Source of the DNA: Spirodela intermedia | Lineage: Eukaryota; Streptophyta; Magnoliopsida; Alismatales; Araceae | Reading direction: 5' to 3' | Length of the DNA: 64,000 nt | Assembly (NCBI GenBank): GCA_902729315.2 | Contig: LR746273.1 | Span: forward strand, 3,697,001-3,761,000 | Part shown: positions 1 through 14,015 of the stretch, piece after piece | Layout: each line of letters opens with the position of its first letter | Position numbering within the stretch: position 1 is the stretch's first letter | Notes under the pieces: generated by a model | What the model saw: the letters and a program-made list of their open reading frames with translations, nothing else | The model's database searches: none | What the model was told of the DNA's origin: nothing | Program-made: the position numbers and the translations under genes

Positions 1-1689
1 AGCATCAATTAAGTCTGAGTTTACTTGGATATATCAAGAAAAAATATTTTTACATTTGTACGAACTCTAGGTCTTTTGTGGTGGCTTAACTCGCAATCAG
101 ATTATCCTGCTTCACTTATGTTTTGATTTCCACTTGAAAATTTCTCTATGGTCATCCTTAGTAGTTATGAAAGGTTTTCTGAAATAAGATACTGTTCCAA
201 TTCATGATAATTTGTTATGTTCCGAGATTGGACTACATTTATATGGTGGGTTCTTCATGTCCAGTTAAATAGTTAACTAGATTCCACCTCGTAATTTTCT
301 ATTTTTGTGCACCATCTTTGAGAAAATTTTTAAGGAGTATTTATGTCAAAAAAATGTTAATATTTTTTCTGTCTTTCTCTTAAAGATTAATTTTTGTAGC
401 TTTTATGACTTGCAATTTTCTCTAATAGAGTAAAATCATTTTCCATGAAAGCCCATTTATAGGAGGCTAAAGTGTTAAATGACTTAAAGAATCAAAGTTT
501 TTATGTGATTTTTCTTACAAAGTGAAGCACTCAAAATTTCGTGTCGGTATGAACTTATTTAAATGATCAAAGCTGATTTTGTGACTGCTATGCTTATCGT
601 ATGATGCTAGTTGGATGTTAAAGACCTTGGGGAGATAAAAGTAAGTTCAACAGGAGGGGTATCAATGGACTAAGTATACTTGGCCTGGCCTGAATACGAT
701 TTGATCTAGTGGGATCTTGGTTGGTGTTTGGCCCACCCCATTCTCCCTGTCCGCCCCCACCCTTGCCGCCATCTCCTCTCACTTCCCTATCATTCTCTCT
801 CTCCCCCTCCACCTTTCCCCCTTCTTAAGAACTCCTAATCCCCATCCTGTCCACCCCTCCACTTCCTCATGCCCTCCTCTGCATCGATCTAGTCTCCTCC
901 TTGTCTTCTCTTCTCTCCTCGAATTAGACAACTCTTCCTTCCTCTCGTATCCTTGTCCTACCTCAAGGAATCCTGATCTCCCTGCAGTCAACTCGACCTC
1001 CTACACCCCCCCTATTCTTAAAAGATGGGCCCAAATCATCCTCCTCTCCCTTTACCTTCTCTAACTAGAGAAGTCCTCCTTTCTTTTCCCTCTCCTCATC
1101 CCAATCAGAGAACCCATACTACCTCTTCTTCCCATTCAGACTTAGAAGTCCGAAAAGCTCTATTCTACGAGAAATTGGATTCTTTGGTTAGGATAGGTTT
1201 TCACTGCTGTTGTGGTCCTTTCGTGCCTACACGTTTATGATCAGGCCTAGGCTTCATAGGTTCTGACTCGGAGTCCATTTTCCGGGCTTATGTCTACACG
1301 CCCAGGTTTGGTTTGGGGTTTGTAATAGATGTTTGGATTTGGCAAGGTCTGGCCCACGCCACTGAGAGCCTTACACAACATTGAATGCTCAAAGATGTAC
1401 AAAGAGGGTAAGATGGGTGGGGAGGGGCGATGGTTTTGTTCACGAACCTGAAGATAAATAAGAGTAATAACAAGTTTAGGGACATTTAAATAATTTTAAT
1501 TATACCTAGATAGTTTATTTTTATATTTTCTATAACTACTATAATAATAAGACAACCAAAGCAATGTAGAGTTGGAACATGATTCTTGTAATTTTTCTTT
1601 TTTGATGGAGAACGTTGCGACAGTCCCATTTCTGGGTGAGTAAAGATTGTGAAATATTTTCTGAAATATTTGTCCCATTCCCTGGACAG
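1..1689. other. Upstream region; first exon of next gene not located
   Basis: No gene is recognised here. Bases 1-700 are AT-rich. About 720-1120 is strongly C/T-rich with several short proline/serine/leucine-rich frames, which could include the leader and a transit-peptide exon of the Rossmann gene that follows. No frame has a convincing ATG plus a GT donor in the phase that is needed (two bases carried over), so none was chosen. Confidence 0.4.
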
Positions 1690-4600
1690 ATTGTGTGTCA
1701 GATGTAGCTATGCAACATCTAATGTGGGGGAGAATTTCTCTTCTGTTCCCATAGATGTTGATGCAGAGGTGAAGACTGAAAGGGTGAGAGTTTGGAACTT
1801 CAACTGGATCTCCTTCGATGACTATTTACTGGAACCTACTTATCCAAGCTCTGACTATACAATTTATGAAGATTGTGGTCCTGGGAGGCAATGGATTTGT
1901 TGGTTCTGCGATATGCAAGGCTGCAATCTCCAAGGGCATAGAAGTGGTCAGCGTCAGCAGGTCTTTAAAGCCTTTCTTTTCTAATTAATAACTCTGTATC
2001 ATATTTGACATTTTTCGTCTCATATTGCATCTCATGAGGTAGGGGATAATTTTCTCTGGTTTTGTATAACGTTCGTATTCTAATGAGGATAAAGGGAGGA
2101 AATTCACGCTTTCATATTCTGTTCTCTATACTGGTCAGTGCTTAAAGTATTAAATAATTATTACAGGTCTGGGAAGGCTTCTTATTCGGATTCCTGGGTA
2201 GATCAGGTCACGTGGGTAGTAGGTACAATCCTATACCTTTGTTTGATTTACCTTCGATGATGTTATCTCGATATGAATATTTAATTTTATGGTTATATAT
2301 TTTCTATCGTTGCTATCTGTAAAATTATTTATCTTGCTTTGGATAAGTTGGTTTTTGATGGTTGTTTGGACTTTTGGCATGGATGTTCATGTGTCTTTTG
2401 CCACAGTGGTAATATAAGATTTTGTTGCTTAACATACGAGTATACAGAATTATAGTTGTGAACAGAATGACATGATGGTCCAGCTCATGTATAATCTCAC
2501 ACTACCAACTATTCATATAGTCGACTAATATGATCAATATAAGAAGCACAGCTCGACCAAATGATGCTTGGTGCATTGCCTTTTAATTTTAGGCGCTTGA
2601 ACTGTTGTTTCTGCTTGTCAGAATTAAGCTTGTTTGTATTTCATGTTCAGCTTATTGTATTCTGCCATCTTCCCTTTTTTTTGTGTTGATAGTTTCTCAA
2701 ATTCATTTAAAATAAATAAGAGATAAAGGAATGTGGATGTTTGTGTCAGTTCCTTACTGGAAGGTAATGTCTACTCTGCGTCACATGCTCTCACATTGTA
2801 GAGACACCTCCATTACAACACTGTTGCCCTCCACCCGCCTACATATTATGTATGGTTATTTTTTTAAGATTGAATGGAATTACCATATTATTCCGTTCTT
2901 TAGAACAATAATGCAATTTAAAAGGCATCCTTAGGGATCTTGCTGATTAAACTTTTGAAAAAACTTGTTTTAGATTTTGGTTAACTCATGAAATCCTCTG
3001 GCTTCTCTTCTGACACTGGGAACGCTATCACTTGCTTTAGAAATTTGAAATCAAGCATGCTTATGGTCAACCTTTAAGGATACAGGACTATTTTGCCACG
3101 GTGTTATCCAGTAAGACTGTGATGAACCTCTTGTCTGTTGTCAATTAGTCAAGTCATCAGTTAGTTTCTGGAATCATGATGGTGGTCCAATGGACTATAT
3201 CTGTGATTAGCTGCGTGTAATCCTATTTTGTGTTGTTTGAGACAATCAATGGTCTGGAACAATTCTCTCGTATATAGTTCTTCAGAGTAAGTTCTGCATT
3301 CATTCAAACGGCTCAATACATGCAGGAGATGCTTTCTATTTGAATTGGGATGAGGTGCTAGTGGGAGCAACTGCTGTGGTCTCTACTCTGGGAGGCTTTG
3401 GTAGTGAGGAGCAGATGAAGAAGATAAATGGCGAAGCAAATGTCTTGGCTGTTGGTGCTGCCAAAGATTTTGGTACGGTATTATTCACTTTCACGTGCGC
3501 TCGTGTTCAATCTATTAAATACAACTATTTTTCGTGCTGCAAAAGTATACATCTTGACTAAAGGATTTTAAATGCTCAATCTTGACGCAGTTGTTACTAG
3601 TTTATGATTGCTTGGGTATGCTTAGCATGGGGAGGGGGGGGGGGGCTGATTAATACTATATGAAACAGTTTCTTGTGCATCGTTGTTCCTGTTGGAAAAG
3701 GAATGCTAAATTTTTGATAAAAACTGAATTAAGTAACTGGTGTCCTATGATGCCCGCTAGGTGTGATTCAAATGGTATCAACTAGCTAACTTGTGTTTAT
3801 CCTCATCGATAACAGCTGCAAACCAGATAAAAAACTCTGCAGTTTTTGAAAGCCTGTGAGCTATGAATCAAGCAAAGGATTTTGTTCTCAGGAGAAACCG
3901 TCGTCTAAGTGAGAAGATTACCTGATTAAAGTAAAAGAGGTTGGGGGAGGAGGTGGGAGGTGACGATCCTTTTTTCGTCTCTGGGAGATTACCTGATTGA
4001 ATGGACGCATGGCCATTCAATTTTGGCAAACGTCCTAAAGGTCCTCATACCTCACCTTCCTATATAGCTCTCTAATCTTATGCTCCCAGAGTCAAGAACG
4101 CAGGAATTCAAGAATAAACTAAAACGTGTAATTGGTTTGTATCATTGACGGTCGTATGTGGCGCTGTTTTAAATGTGCTGCCTTTTTTTGGTTATTGAAA
4201 AATTGTTCCCAATATTGTCTCGCATTTCCTCTACATTGTAGATCGTTTCTGTTTCATAGCTGGGAAATCGTTTCAAACAATGTGTTCAGCGGCAGAATTT
4301 TCAGTATTCCTTTTTTCAATCTTATTTAATATTATTTTTTCCATATCATGACTTCTCACTGTTAGCCAAATAGTATTAGATAGCTATCAGTTTTGTAGTC
4401 TCTCTCCGCCAACAGACACACTGGAGCCTACTCAACTTGGGTTTCTTTAAGTGCGTGTCATAGGGGAAAGTTATGCCAACCGAACAACCTCTGTAACCCT
4501 AACTCATCAGAGTCTTAAGAAGAGCGAGCTCTTCCACTCTATCTGTAATGGGTGGAGGTGTCTTATCTGTTCGTCACTAGGGTCCTAGCTATCTCACCAC

Positions 4601-4958
4601 ACCCTCTCAGATGCTGATGACGCAGGCGCCATGATTCATCGTCGAGTTCAAGCGCTTATGAATGTGGACTGGCTACTAGAGCTAGATCATCAGAGAGATC
4701 CTGCTGTTCTTCTTTCGCCCATAATGGAGGGAGGTTATGGCGGGAGGAGGGGCCGGTGCTCATCATTTCGTTCTGAAGATGAAGTTTCTTCTGTTTTGCC
4801 CTTGCAGGTGTCCCCAAGTTCATCCTCATCTCTGTGCACGACTACAATCTACCCTCGTTCTTGCTCTCCTCAGGTTACTTCACAGGAAAGCGGAGCGCTG
4901 AATCGGAGGTCCTCTCGAAGTACCCAAACTCAGGTGCCTACTCAAATTCCTCTCTCTC

Positions 4959-4994
<36 letters not shown>

Positions 4995-5313
4995 CAGTTG
5001 ACTATGTTATGCATTGTTTTTTGCAAACACAGGAGTTGTATTGAGACCCGGGTTCATATACGGCAAGCGGAAAGTTGACGGCTATGAGATCCCGCTTGAT
5101 CTCGTGGGGGAGCCGCTGGAGCGGTTTCTCAGTGCGGCGCAGAACTTCACCCGGCCACTGAGCTCTCTTCCAGCGTCTGATCTTCTTCTTGCGCCACCTG
5201 TCAGCGTTGATGATGTCGCCTTTGCCGTGGTCAACGCCGTGGTGGATGATGGGTTCTTCGGCGTCTTCACCATTGAACAGATCAAGGAGGCTGCGGCTAA
5301 GGTGAGGGACTGA
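1690..5313 (+). CDS. NAD(P)-binding Rossmann-fold protein, At1g32220-like, plastid (5' exon missing)
   Basis: This is a short-chain dehydrogenase/epimerase-like protein of the plant family typified by At1g32220, a chloroplast (plastoglobule) protein of unknown reaction. Exons read as 1690-1783, 1872-1960, 2167-2222, 3326-3472, 4808-4933 and 5033-5313. All junctions are GT-AG and phases agree. The nucleotide-binding motif VVLGGNGFVGSAICKA is in the second exon. Further family blocks are VSRSGKASYSDSW, YLNWDEVLVGATAVVST, VPKFILISVHDYNLP, GYFTGKR and VLRPGFIYGKRKV. The last exon ends at TGA after IKEAAAKVRD, as in homologues. The reading frame has no ATG upstream of the first block, and exon 1690-1783 opens with an acceptor AG, so an upstream exon with the start codon and transit peptide is expected but was not found. 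The gene is convergent with SKL2. The final intron is carried by a CT repeat next to its donor. The family is secure; the substrate is unknown. Confidence 0.85.
4949..4994. repeat. (CT)n microsatellite in intron
   Basis: A CT/TC run with one G interruption fills most of the 99-base last intron of the Rossmann gene. Length variation here would change the size of a very short intron. Confidence 0.9.
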
Positions 5314-5821
5314 ACCACACTCACTCCCTGGCCCTGGACCAGGACTGGGGAAGAGAGAGAATCCCCCACCCGGCATGCGATCAGATGCATACAGGTTATG
5401 ATCAGCCGCTCCTAGTGCCCGAGTTTCCGTCTATGGAGAAAGTATTCAGTTGTATAGCGCCGGCTCTAAAGTCAAAAGTCTCATCTTTGAAATCTCTTCA
5501 TTAAACCACATAATCATCATCTCTCTCTCACACTATATATATATGCATATATAGTGTATATGTGTGTGCGTATGTATCTACTTATAGAATAGTTGAATTT
5601 GCTCGGTCATGGAGTTGTATAACAGGATTAAGTTGACGTAGTGCAGTTTTGGTGGGGTTTCATCAAGGTCAGCAACTTTGAGAGGAGGGAGCTTGCTAAA
5701 TGATGCACACATAGATCACATCTGCACGGGGAGATCTCTTCTTCCCTCCTATTAATTGGATAAAGGGAAATAATATGTGGGTGGGCCATTGAAAACATGA
5801 ATGGAAGGAAAATGATGGATC

Positions 5822-5854
<33 letters not shown>

Positions 5855-5948
5855 GAACCATGGAGTGGGCTGAAGAACAAACAAGGAAGATCAGCTGGGG
5901 GAGCTCTAATAATATCTTCGAGACAGGGTCAACGAATAGAGCAGGCCT
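5314..5948. other. Convergent intergenic region
   Basis: This is the shared 3' side of the Rossmann gene (plus) and SKL2 (minus). It holds an AT/TG-rich alternating tract at about 5533-5575 (TATATATATATGCATATATAG followed by TGTGTGTGCG) and a perfect GA run at 5824-5852. No gene was recognised. Confidence 0.6.
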
Positions 5949-8900
5949 TCAGAGCACCGGTGGGGCATCTGCTCCGCTTGAAGGGTCCCAGCCGGGAGGC
6001 TTGATGTTGGGCCAGTCCCCGCGGCAACCTAGCCTTATGTAAAGACTCTTCTTCTCTTGAATGAGTCAAAAAGGAACAAGAACCGGAAAGTCAACTAATA
6101 GAGAAGTAAACTCTTGTATCCACATGCATAAACTGAGTAAAGTCAAAACACACTAAATTGGGCTAAAAAGTGAGAGGAGGCGCGTGGGCGTACCTGGTAG
6201 TTGCTTATCTGAAAGAATCAACTGTTTGAGGGCGCTGAGACTAGCCTGAGCAATGGGCTGACCACAGCCTGGTTCCCAACCTGCGAACTTGATCACCAAA
6301 TCGGCGTTTGAGTAGCCCCATTGTCCGCTCTGTACGTGCCGCCTTGCCTCATCCTTCGCTGAAGCTTCATCTGCTCGCGTGCACAAAGTCAGCCAATAAA
6401 GTCAACCCCCCCGCCCACATGAAGTGAAGGCAAGAACAGAGGGGCTGTTGAATGCAGGAGGACATGAAGATCCCCATGGTTGATGCTTAAAACCCGGCAA
6501 GAGGCGCTCACCGCTAGCTTCAGTCTGCGACAGCCACACGGTAAATCCAGCATAGAGATGCCGCCATTGGTCGGCTCTTCTAGCAGCTCCCTGCTGCCCT
6601 CCTAGTGTGGCGACCACAGCACGGACGTGACTGGTGAACAGTGTTATTCAGCGCCCGTGCAATAAAAGGCAACTGCGATGAAAATATGTCCTAATAATAG
6701 TCACAACCTGCTGAGACCCTCTATCACAGCACACTCTGCTTCGGCAACAGAGTCTTCCCCCTCAGCGTTGACCCCTGGAATTGATTAATACGCTTGTCAA
6801 CGAACTGCAAGATCAGCCACGAAGAGAGACTCGTAATCGGGTGGGTCCCATGAGACCAAAGGCGTCTATGCCGAAAGCAGTGGCGTCGTGGGAAAGATCA
6901 ATGCTCTGAAATCGTGCCAAAATTAGTTGCCATGCACAATCATTGCATGTACAAGGTTTGACAGCAACCGGAGAACAGCAGTAAGTGCAACTGGCGCCAG
7001 AGGGGGAAGGAAGCGTACATGAATCAATGGATTGCTGAGCATACTTCTCCAGGAGTTGACCGGTGCTTAGCGGAGTGTATCTGCAGAGCCACACGCATCA
7101 AAGTGCATCATATGTGAATAGTGATTCAGCAGATTGGCATAAAACCATTTTTCAGGGAGATTAGCATTTTCAGTCGGATAGAGAACCTCCGATAGCGAGA
7201 ACTATTTAGGCTCAACTAGCATAAGATATGATGCATTAAATTTTTCGAGAATATTGAAACCACAGTAGAGCAGCACGTTGACATGAATAGTCAGATCGAT
7301 TTATTTGACTTTACCCAAGCCTATGGGTTTCGTACGCATCAGATTTATGAATATGGTATAGAGATACAATGGGATTGATTTACAGATACGGATTTCCACC
7401 ATTTAAGATCAGTCGAGACCCAGAGTCAAATTTGACCATGTAATTATATTCTCTACTGTGAATTCAAGACCATTATCCTTTTGCTCTACCCTTGTTTTGA
7501 GTAATTATGACTACGATTTTTTTTTTTTTTTTCCAGAAACACTCTTTTAAGCTTGCTTTCATAAAATAAGAAGTCTGAGGATTGGATCAAGATGGGAGGA
7601 TCGAAGAAGTCTGAGGATTGGTTTGGTTGTGATCAATAAAAAGATTTGATCGAAGTTCAGAATGCTGTGATTGTTGCTAGAATTGATAAGGAGATGATCA
7701 CAAACCTTAACAGGAAGTTCAGGCAGAAAATGGTTGTGAATATCCATCCCACCGACAAAGGAAAACTAAATGCTTACAATTTGGAAGGATTTACGTCAGA
7801 AGTCAACTTTCACACCATCGACAGTATGTGAAAATAGTCTGAGAGAAGCGATACACCATGGAAATTGAATATCAAACGTGAAACATCAGATTAATAAATT
7901 AGAAGAACAGTTCAAATTTAATAAATTAGAAGAGGAAGGATATGCGAAAAATCAGATTATTTTGCACACTTTTACGATGAAATCGGTAGGATAGTAAATA
8001 ACCAAAAGGTAAAGCAACCAAAGAAATATGGATCAATGAAATTTAGATCTGCCTATTAATCTGTAAGGCGACCAAAGAAATATGGCCATTAATCACCATG
8101 ACTCTACACGAGTGATCATGGAAGATTTAACTTAAAAATATAGTCTGAATTAAAATCTTTGAAAGCGTGGAGGACCAATCCTGTCTAATAGGAACATGGA
8201 ATGAAAGAATGGGGTTCATACCCAATACCATCGGCCAGTACTGCAGCAACGTCGTTGTTTATCTCCGTGGATTCTCCGACAATGTAAATCGATGCTCCTT
8301 TCAGAAGCTTTGGAACTCCAGCGGTAAGAGATCCCCAAGTTTCCACAATATCGGGCCACTGCAGATCTACATCATACTTCTTCAAATTCACTACCAGCTG
8401 CTCCTCGTCTACAAACCTGTGAATGAGACAACTCCTCAGGGTAAAACTGCAGAAAAATATCAACAATTAACGAGAAAATAGGGCGCACTAGCTACCAACC
8501 ATATTGTTTCGGAGGGCTTTATCTTATCGTATAGAAGGTGGGCTTCAAATACGGTAGTAAGAGAAGCAGAGGTTTGAACTCTGACTATCAAGGAGGATGC
8601 ATCCACATCAACCGAAACATCTCTGAAGCTTTGCGCATTGGTTGCCATGAGATCCAGCCTCAGCTCCACTTCTGCGCCACCGTCAGAGAACTGTCCAAAA
8701 CATTATGTCTAGTTCGATAATTACATGGATAGAATAAGTAAAATCTTTGGATACTGATTCCATGGAGTAAAATTTGTGGGCTGACCTGGGCCTATGTCAT
8801 GTCATTCTGGAACGACAACAAAAACAAAAACGAGAAATAAATGGAATATCCCAAACTCACAAGAAATTACTTTGCTTCAATCTCATGACAGAAAGCTGGA

Positions 8901-9862
8901 AAGACCACCGTGCATGATGATTCTCCAACATCCATTGCGCACTAAAAGGCAACGGCTTAGCAGTTTCCTCCTGTGAGTTTTCATTTCGGAATTCTCTTTT
9001 GCATATCTCACAGGCACAACTAGTGGCACGTTAAGGTGAATAATAATAACAATTCCAAAAGATCCTCTTGTGCCTTTAGAGTCCTATCTCTAAAGGAAAT
9101 TGGTCCACTAGGAATATAAAAAAATGAAAAAACTGAAGACATATCTCTAGAACCATTTCATGAAATCCGTTTTCTAAACCTTACACAGTTTCAGGTACTG
9201 AACGATGACCGTATAGAGATGACTCACACGAGTCCAACTGCTGTTCTTCAATATAACCCTGATTGTCAGAATCGGCCGGATTGGAATCCAAGTCCAGGTT
9301 AGTAAAATATACGCCGGAGAATCCTCAATGTAAACAATATTAATCCGTTCCCTGACCCAATTTCTCCGCTACCAATTCAAAATTTGAGCTATCAACCTAT
9401 CATTAGCCTTATCCCCATAAAGTGAATCAAGCTTATCACATAACCTAACCATCAGGTCTTGATTATTAACAGCCGCGGTAATAAAACAGGCACTGCAGTC
9501 GTGGAGCGTATCAAGTCAGCGTTAACTGATAAGCATATATATACTAGCCGAAGTTGGATTGATGAATCAATAAACAGAGGGCACATTACATTGTCTACGG
9601 AGAAAATTCTCCAGAAGCAGGTTTCGGATACCTCGTAGTTTTTCGTCCGTGAAGGAGCCTCCGACAGGTTCCCTCTGAAGACTGCGCCAACTCGTCCGAG
9701 GATGCTGCCATTGCTGACAAGACGGGACCTCCGAGACGGGTGGAGTCTATTGTTCGAGGCTAGGCAGGAGCAGTAGGATGGGTTCCTGGGGAGAGATAAT
9801 TCATGGGTCTTACCGGGGCTGTGGTGAGGGATGGAGAGCGCAGAGCCGAGGGAAGCGGTCAT
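5949..9862 (-). CDS. SKL2: Shikimate kinase-like protein 2 (probably inactive), chloroplast
   Basis: This gene encodes a plant homologue of Arabidopsis At2g35500 (SKL2), a plastid shikimate-kinase-like protein thought not to be a kinase. Eight exons on the minus strand give a complete 382-residue protein: 9632-9862, 8500-8690, 8222-8416, 7019-7080, 6708-6774, 6512-6630, 6194-6370 and 5949-6055. Every junction is GT-AG and all phases match. Exon 1 is Ser/Arg-rich and looks like a transit peptide. Exon 2 (KNYE-FSDGGAEVELRLDL to YDKIKPSETIW) is the CS/p23-like N-terminal domain. Exons 3-8 are the kinase-like domain, with blocks WPDIVETWGSLTAG, LLKGASIYIVGES, RADQWRHLYAGFTVWLSQTE, GYSNADLVIKF and LYIRLGCRGDWPNIKPPGW. 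The usual P-loop GxxGxGKS/T is replaced by VGESTEIN, so the phosphate-binding lysine is absent. The 1.1-kb intron 7081-8221 holds no recognised gene. Confidence 0.93.
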
Positions 9863-12800
9863 TGTCGTCGCCTGCGAAGAGGATGAAGCAGAGAGGAGAT
9901 GATAAGAAAGCAGCCCGAAATTTCAGAGAAATGGATCAACATTTTTGGAACTTTCAAAATCCCTCATTAAACAAATAACTGCATATATGCCCACGTAGTG
10001 CAACTATTTCAGGCGAGTAATTCTCAAGTTTACAAACCAGACCTTGTCACGCTTTCTATGACGTCAAATTTACAGTTTTGTCTGTTCAAATCCATCATGT
10101 AAATAAATTTAAAGCGATTAATTTATTTTTAGGAGGTGTGAATGATTACTTTAATGTTAAAACTCAGATTGATATGTGGGTCTTTTCTGAACTTTGAATA
10201 AAAACGTCTTTAACTAAAAATAAGGTCATAGTCCTTGTAAAAGCTTAACCTAGTGAAGTTATATTGTCGCTGACACCATGCTCATGTTTGTTCGGAATAG
10301 TTGTACTATCCCCAACCATTCCCCATGTCTCTTTGCAATAACCATAGTTGATAGGACCCTATGTCTAATGGGCTTGAGTCCACTTCTTTTTTTCTAATTT
10401 TTGTGCAAAAATGAGCTAACCTTAGGCCTTGAACATATTTCTTACATTTTTTGTGTAACATGAATATCTAATTATAAAACTACATTTAAAAAAAATACTT
10501 AAGTAAATATAATTCACTATTTACATTGCATTTTATTGATTTCTTTATTCCATTGATAATTAGGACTATTGCTAACATACATCAATATCTAGAATATAGT
10601 ATAAAAAAATTTGAGCTCTCTAGGAATGCCTCATCACCACACCATTAATTTAGTAATTTGATACATCTAAATAATTATCATCATCGTGCCTCACTTTGGC
10701 CACGATTGATATCAATAATAATAGTATATTTATAAAATAATTATAACCATGTTTTAACAAATTATCTGAGCATTGGATATACCAGTATGATGTTGATTTG
10801 GTCACACACTATAAAAGGTACTTTGCATTGGTGAGGACTTTTTATATAAGATAACTATTTTGAATCACTTTAATTGAAAAAAATAGTGAAATAAGTATTT
10901 AACTAAGGAAACATTACCCAACATTCTAAAAAAGAATTCCACATAAAATTCTAAAATCTTGTTAAATGAATATCTTAAATTCGGATAGGTAAAATACAAT
11001 TTTATATATTCATATTTAAAAATTAAATACCAATCCAATATTATTTAATTATGGAATATTTCAATATTTTTTTTATTTTTTATTTATGAAATGGTTAATT
11101 ACTTTTGATCATTTATTCCCTAAGTGCTTTTTATGATTCTACTCATAATGGACACCATAGTTGGATAAGGTCCAGAATTGAAGGGTAATGTATGTGTAGA
11201 TGAAAGAGTGTGTACAATACAATTATAACCACGGTGAGAACTGAAATATTTTTCAAGTTTTTGTATCTTTTCTTTAATCAACTTTATATGATTTTCATGG
11301 TTTAAAGTTTTCATATAGTTCACAAACCAGCTTTTGAAGTTTTCTATAAGAATAGAAAGATTGCAGGATTTATGTAATAATAGTAGTTTTCTATTTTCAA
11401 TAAGTATTATGGAATTTTTAGGTTCCAACATTTAAATGTGTGCCAGTCCTTTACAACTAATGGCAGTTATATATGCCATGTTGTTAACCTTATGGTGTTG
11501 ATATTTATATCTTAAATTTTCAGTGGTCTCATTATGTTTGACTCTATTTTCTCTTAGTTTCTCTTTTGGTGACAGTGATCAACACATCTATTTCATTATA
11601 CTAATATTCACTTTATATTTCATCCAAAAGTGTCAAACCATGTCGTTTGTATTTAGTTAATAGGCATTGACCCATTGCTAATATATGTTCAACTCTATAG
11701 TTTGGGCTTTCTATTTTATCAATATGTTGAATCTTATATCATAATAGTTGTAAATTTCATTAATTTATTATGTGGCTGTTTCACCTTTTCCAAAGGTATC
11801 AATTTCTTTCATTCCACACATTTTTCAAATAATGTGACGTTTTTTACCATCAAAAATTAAAAAAATCAATATAAGTTAACTGCATAAAAATTAGAGAGTT
11901 TATTGGCCATAAAAATCTAATAAACACCTGTTTCTTGTTTCAAGCTTGAATGAATCAAAAATACTTTTTTGAGAATCTCATTTAGTATGATGTTAGACAT
12001 TGAGTTCCGCACCAACATCGAAGAATAGTTACTGATTAATAATGTAAACTACTTGAGGTTGGTGGGTGGAAAAAATATATTTTCAGTGATAACATGTTGT
12101 ATGATGTAATGCACTTAAGTGAAAGTTTTTTTCTTGATATGACTTAATATTTGAGAAAATTAATGAACTGGAAAATGACTTCTGTGTATGAAAAGACATA
12201 AATATCTTGGAAATGAAATGTTTTATTTACAGATCATGTGCCATTTAAACTTAGCAAAACTTCAATCTAGGATATTTTCTATGGATAAAAAGGATCAAAA
12301 CAAATTTCTTCATAACCTAAGAGATGAAAATTCATGATTCACATCATTGATCAATAGTCAGAAGGTACATTTCAGACAACTTGGAGAACTTTGTTCTTGG
12401 TGAACTATTAGATTTGTCAAGAAACATGGAGATTGTAAGGATCCTTAATATCTAAGACCAATAGTGGTCAGCCCAAAAACGTTGTTCTTTCTTTGCTTGA
12501 TCATTATGCCAATTTTATTTTAATTTTCATCATACTAGTAAAAATATGAATTGGGAATATCACCATAACCAAGATCATGTATTGTTGTCTATTTTTTGTC
12601 TGGTTTAGTTTCCTAGAATAGATGGCATACACTTTTAATTAGAAAAAAAGGCTAAAGAGGCTTTGATCCTCTGGTCACTTGAATGATCAGAATGTTTGAA
12701 ATTTCAGTGGTTGATAGCAATTGCAACATATTTTTAACTAGGAAAGTGAGATAATATACTTCATAGGGGCGAAAATCATGCAACTTAAAAATTGTTTTTA

Positions 12801-14015
12801 AAAGGATTTTTTTAAAATTTAATAGACTTGTCTCTTTTAACATTATATATCTTCAAAAGAATACCCACGAGTGTTTATTTCAAAATAACAATACAAAATG
12901 ACAATTTGATTACATTAGTGTAGATAAGAGCACTAGTTTGACTTGGATGGATTGTAAATTAATATAAATAATAATAAAAAACATATAGTTTCAATGCACC
13001 ACTCAACAAGGATATCTTGAACCTGAAAAAATGCAGTTTTCAAAAGACAAAAGATAGGTAAAAATTGGGCTAGTTTCATAAAGTTTGATACTTGGTATTT
13101 TCCATGGTCAAACCTGTGTATAAAATTAGTTTTTCTAGGTGAAAAAATGTAATCCTAAAGAAAAATGTCAACTGTTGTGTTGGCACCCATCAACCTATGT
13201 ATACATTAGATCTAGAACACAAGATTACATAAAGTCAACCAAAGTGTTGAACTTAAGGATTTGTTAAAGAGTAGCTGTCAATGATATATAATTAAATGCT
13301 TGCACCTCTATCTTAGTTATAAAATAGAGGGATTTATCAAATAGTAGGTGTCAAGGATCCCTTAATAGCTGCTAACATCTCTAGCTTCATCTGAAATAAA
13401 AGGGGAATCCAATGAGATTTAATGCCATTCTTGGAACGGTTGAAGAGGATCCTTAAATTATGACCAAAACAACATGAAATATTTATTAAAAAAATTCAGC
13501 AAGAAAAAAATTAGTGCAACACTAGAAAACAAAATATATGTGAATTTTGCAAGATTTAAGTCTCACCTCAAGTGCACCTTTGAAGCTCTAATTTCTGTGA
13601 ACACTGAACCTCTGCCCCAAGTTTGATTATACCTTTGACGTGCTCTTTTTCAAATTTTCTTTTCTAATTTAGGAAGATATTATTAAAAATTTTCAATATG
13701 TTGTAAAATAAGCCTTACAATAGCTCAAAGCTTGACTTGACGTTGAAACTATGAATTTTCCAGAAATTGGAGTTTCTGAATTATGTCGTGAGATGCTTAT
13801 GGTATTCTTGAATATTTTTTGTGATGAAATCACAGTATAGTTGTGTCGATTGGTTCAAATAAATATCTCAAAAATAATAAATTCAGACATATAGATTAAT
13901 TTGTACCTTCTAGGATATTTTCTCTCGATATTCATATTGCTCACTTTTTCCCCTGTTGTCTACTTTATTCTCATGTCTGCTTTTTCCCCTCTGGGTTCTA
14001 ATTTTGAAGACTGTC
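9863..14015. other. AT-rich intergenic DNA
   Basis: Upstream of SKL2, 9863-9990 is probably its leader and promoter. From about 10,000 the sequence is strongly AT-rich with only short chance frames. No homology, terminal repeats or RNA gene were recognised. Confidence 0.5.

Noticed and set aside
717-1240. Pro/Ser/Leu-rich frames as the transit-peptide exon of the first gene
   Set aside because: C/T-rich composition explains the residues. No donor in the needed phase with an ATG in frame was found, so assignment would be a guess.
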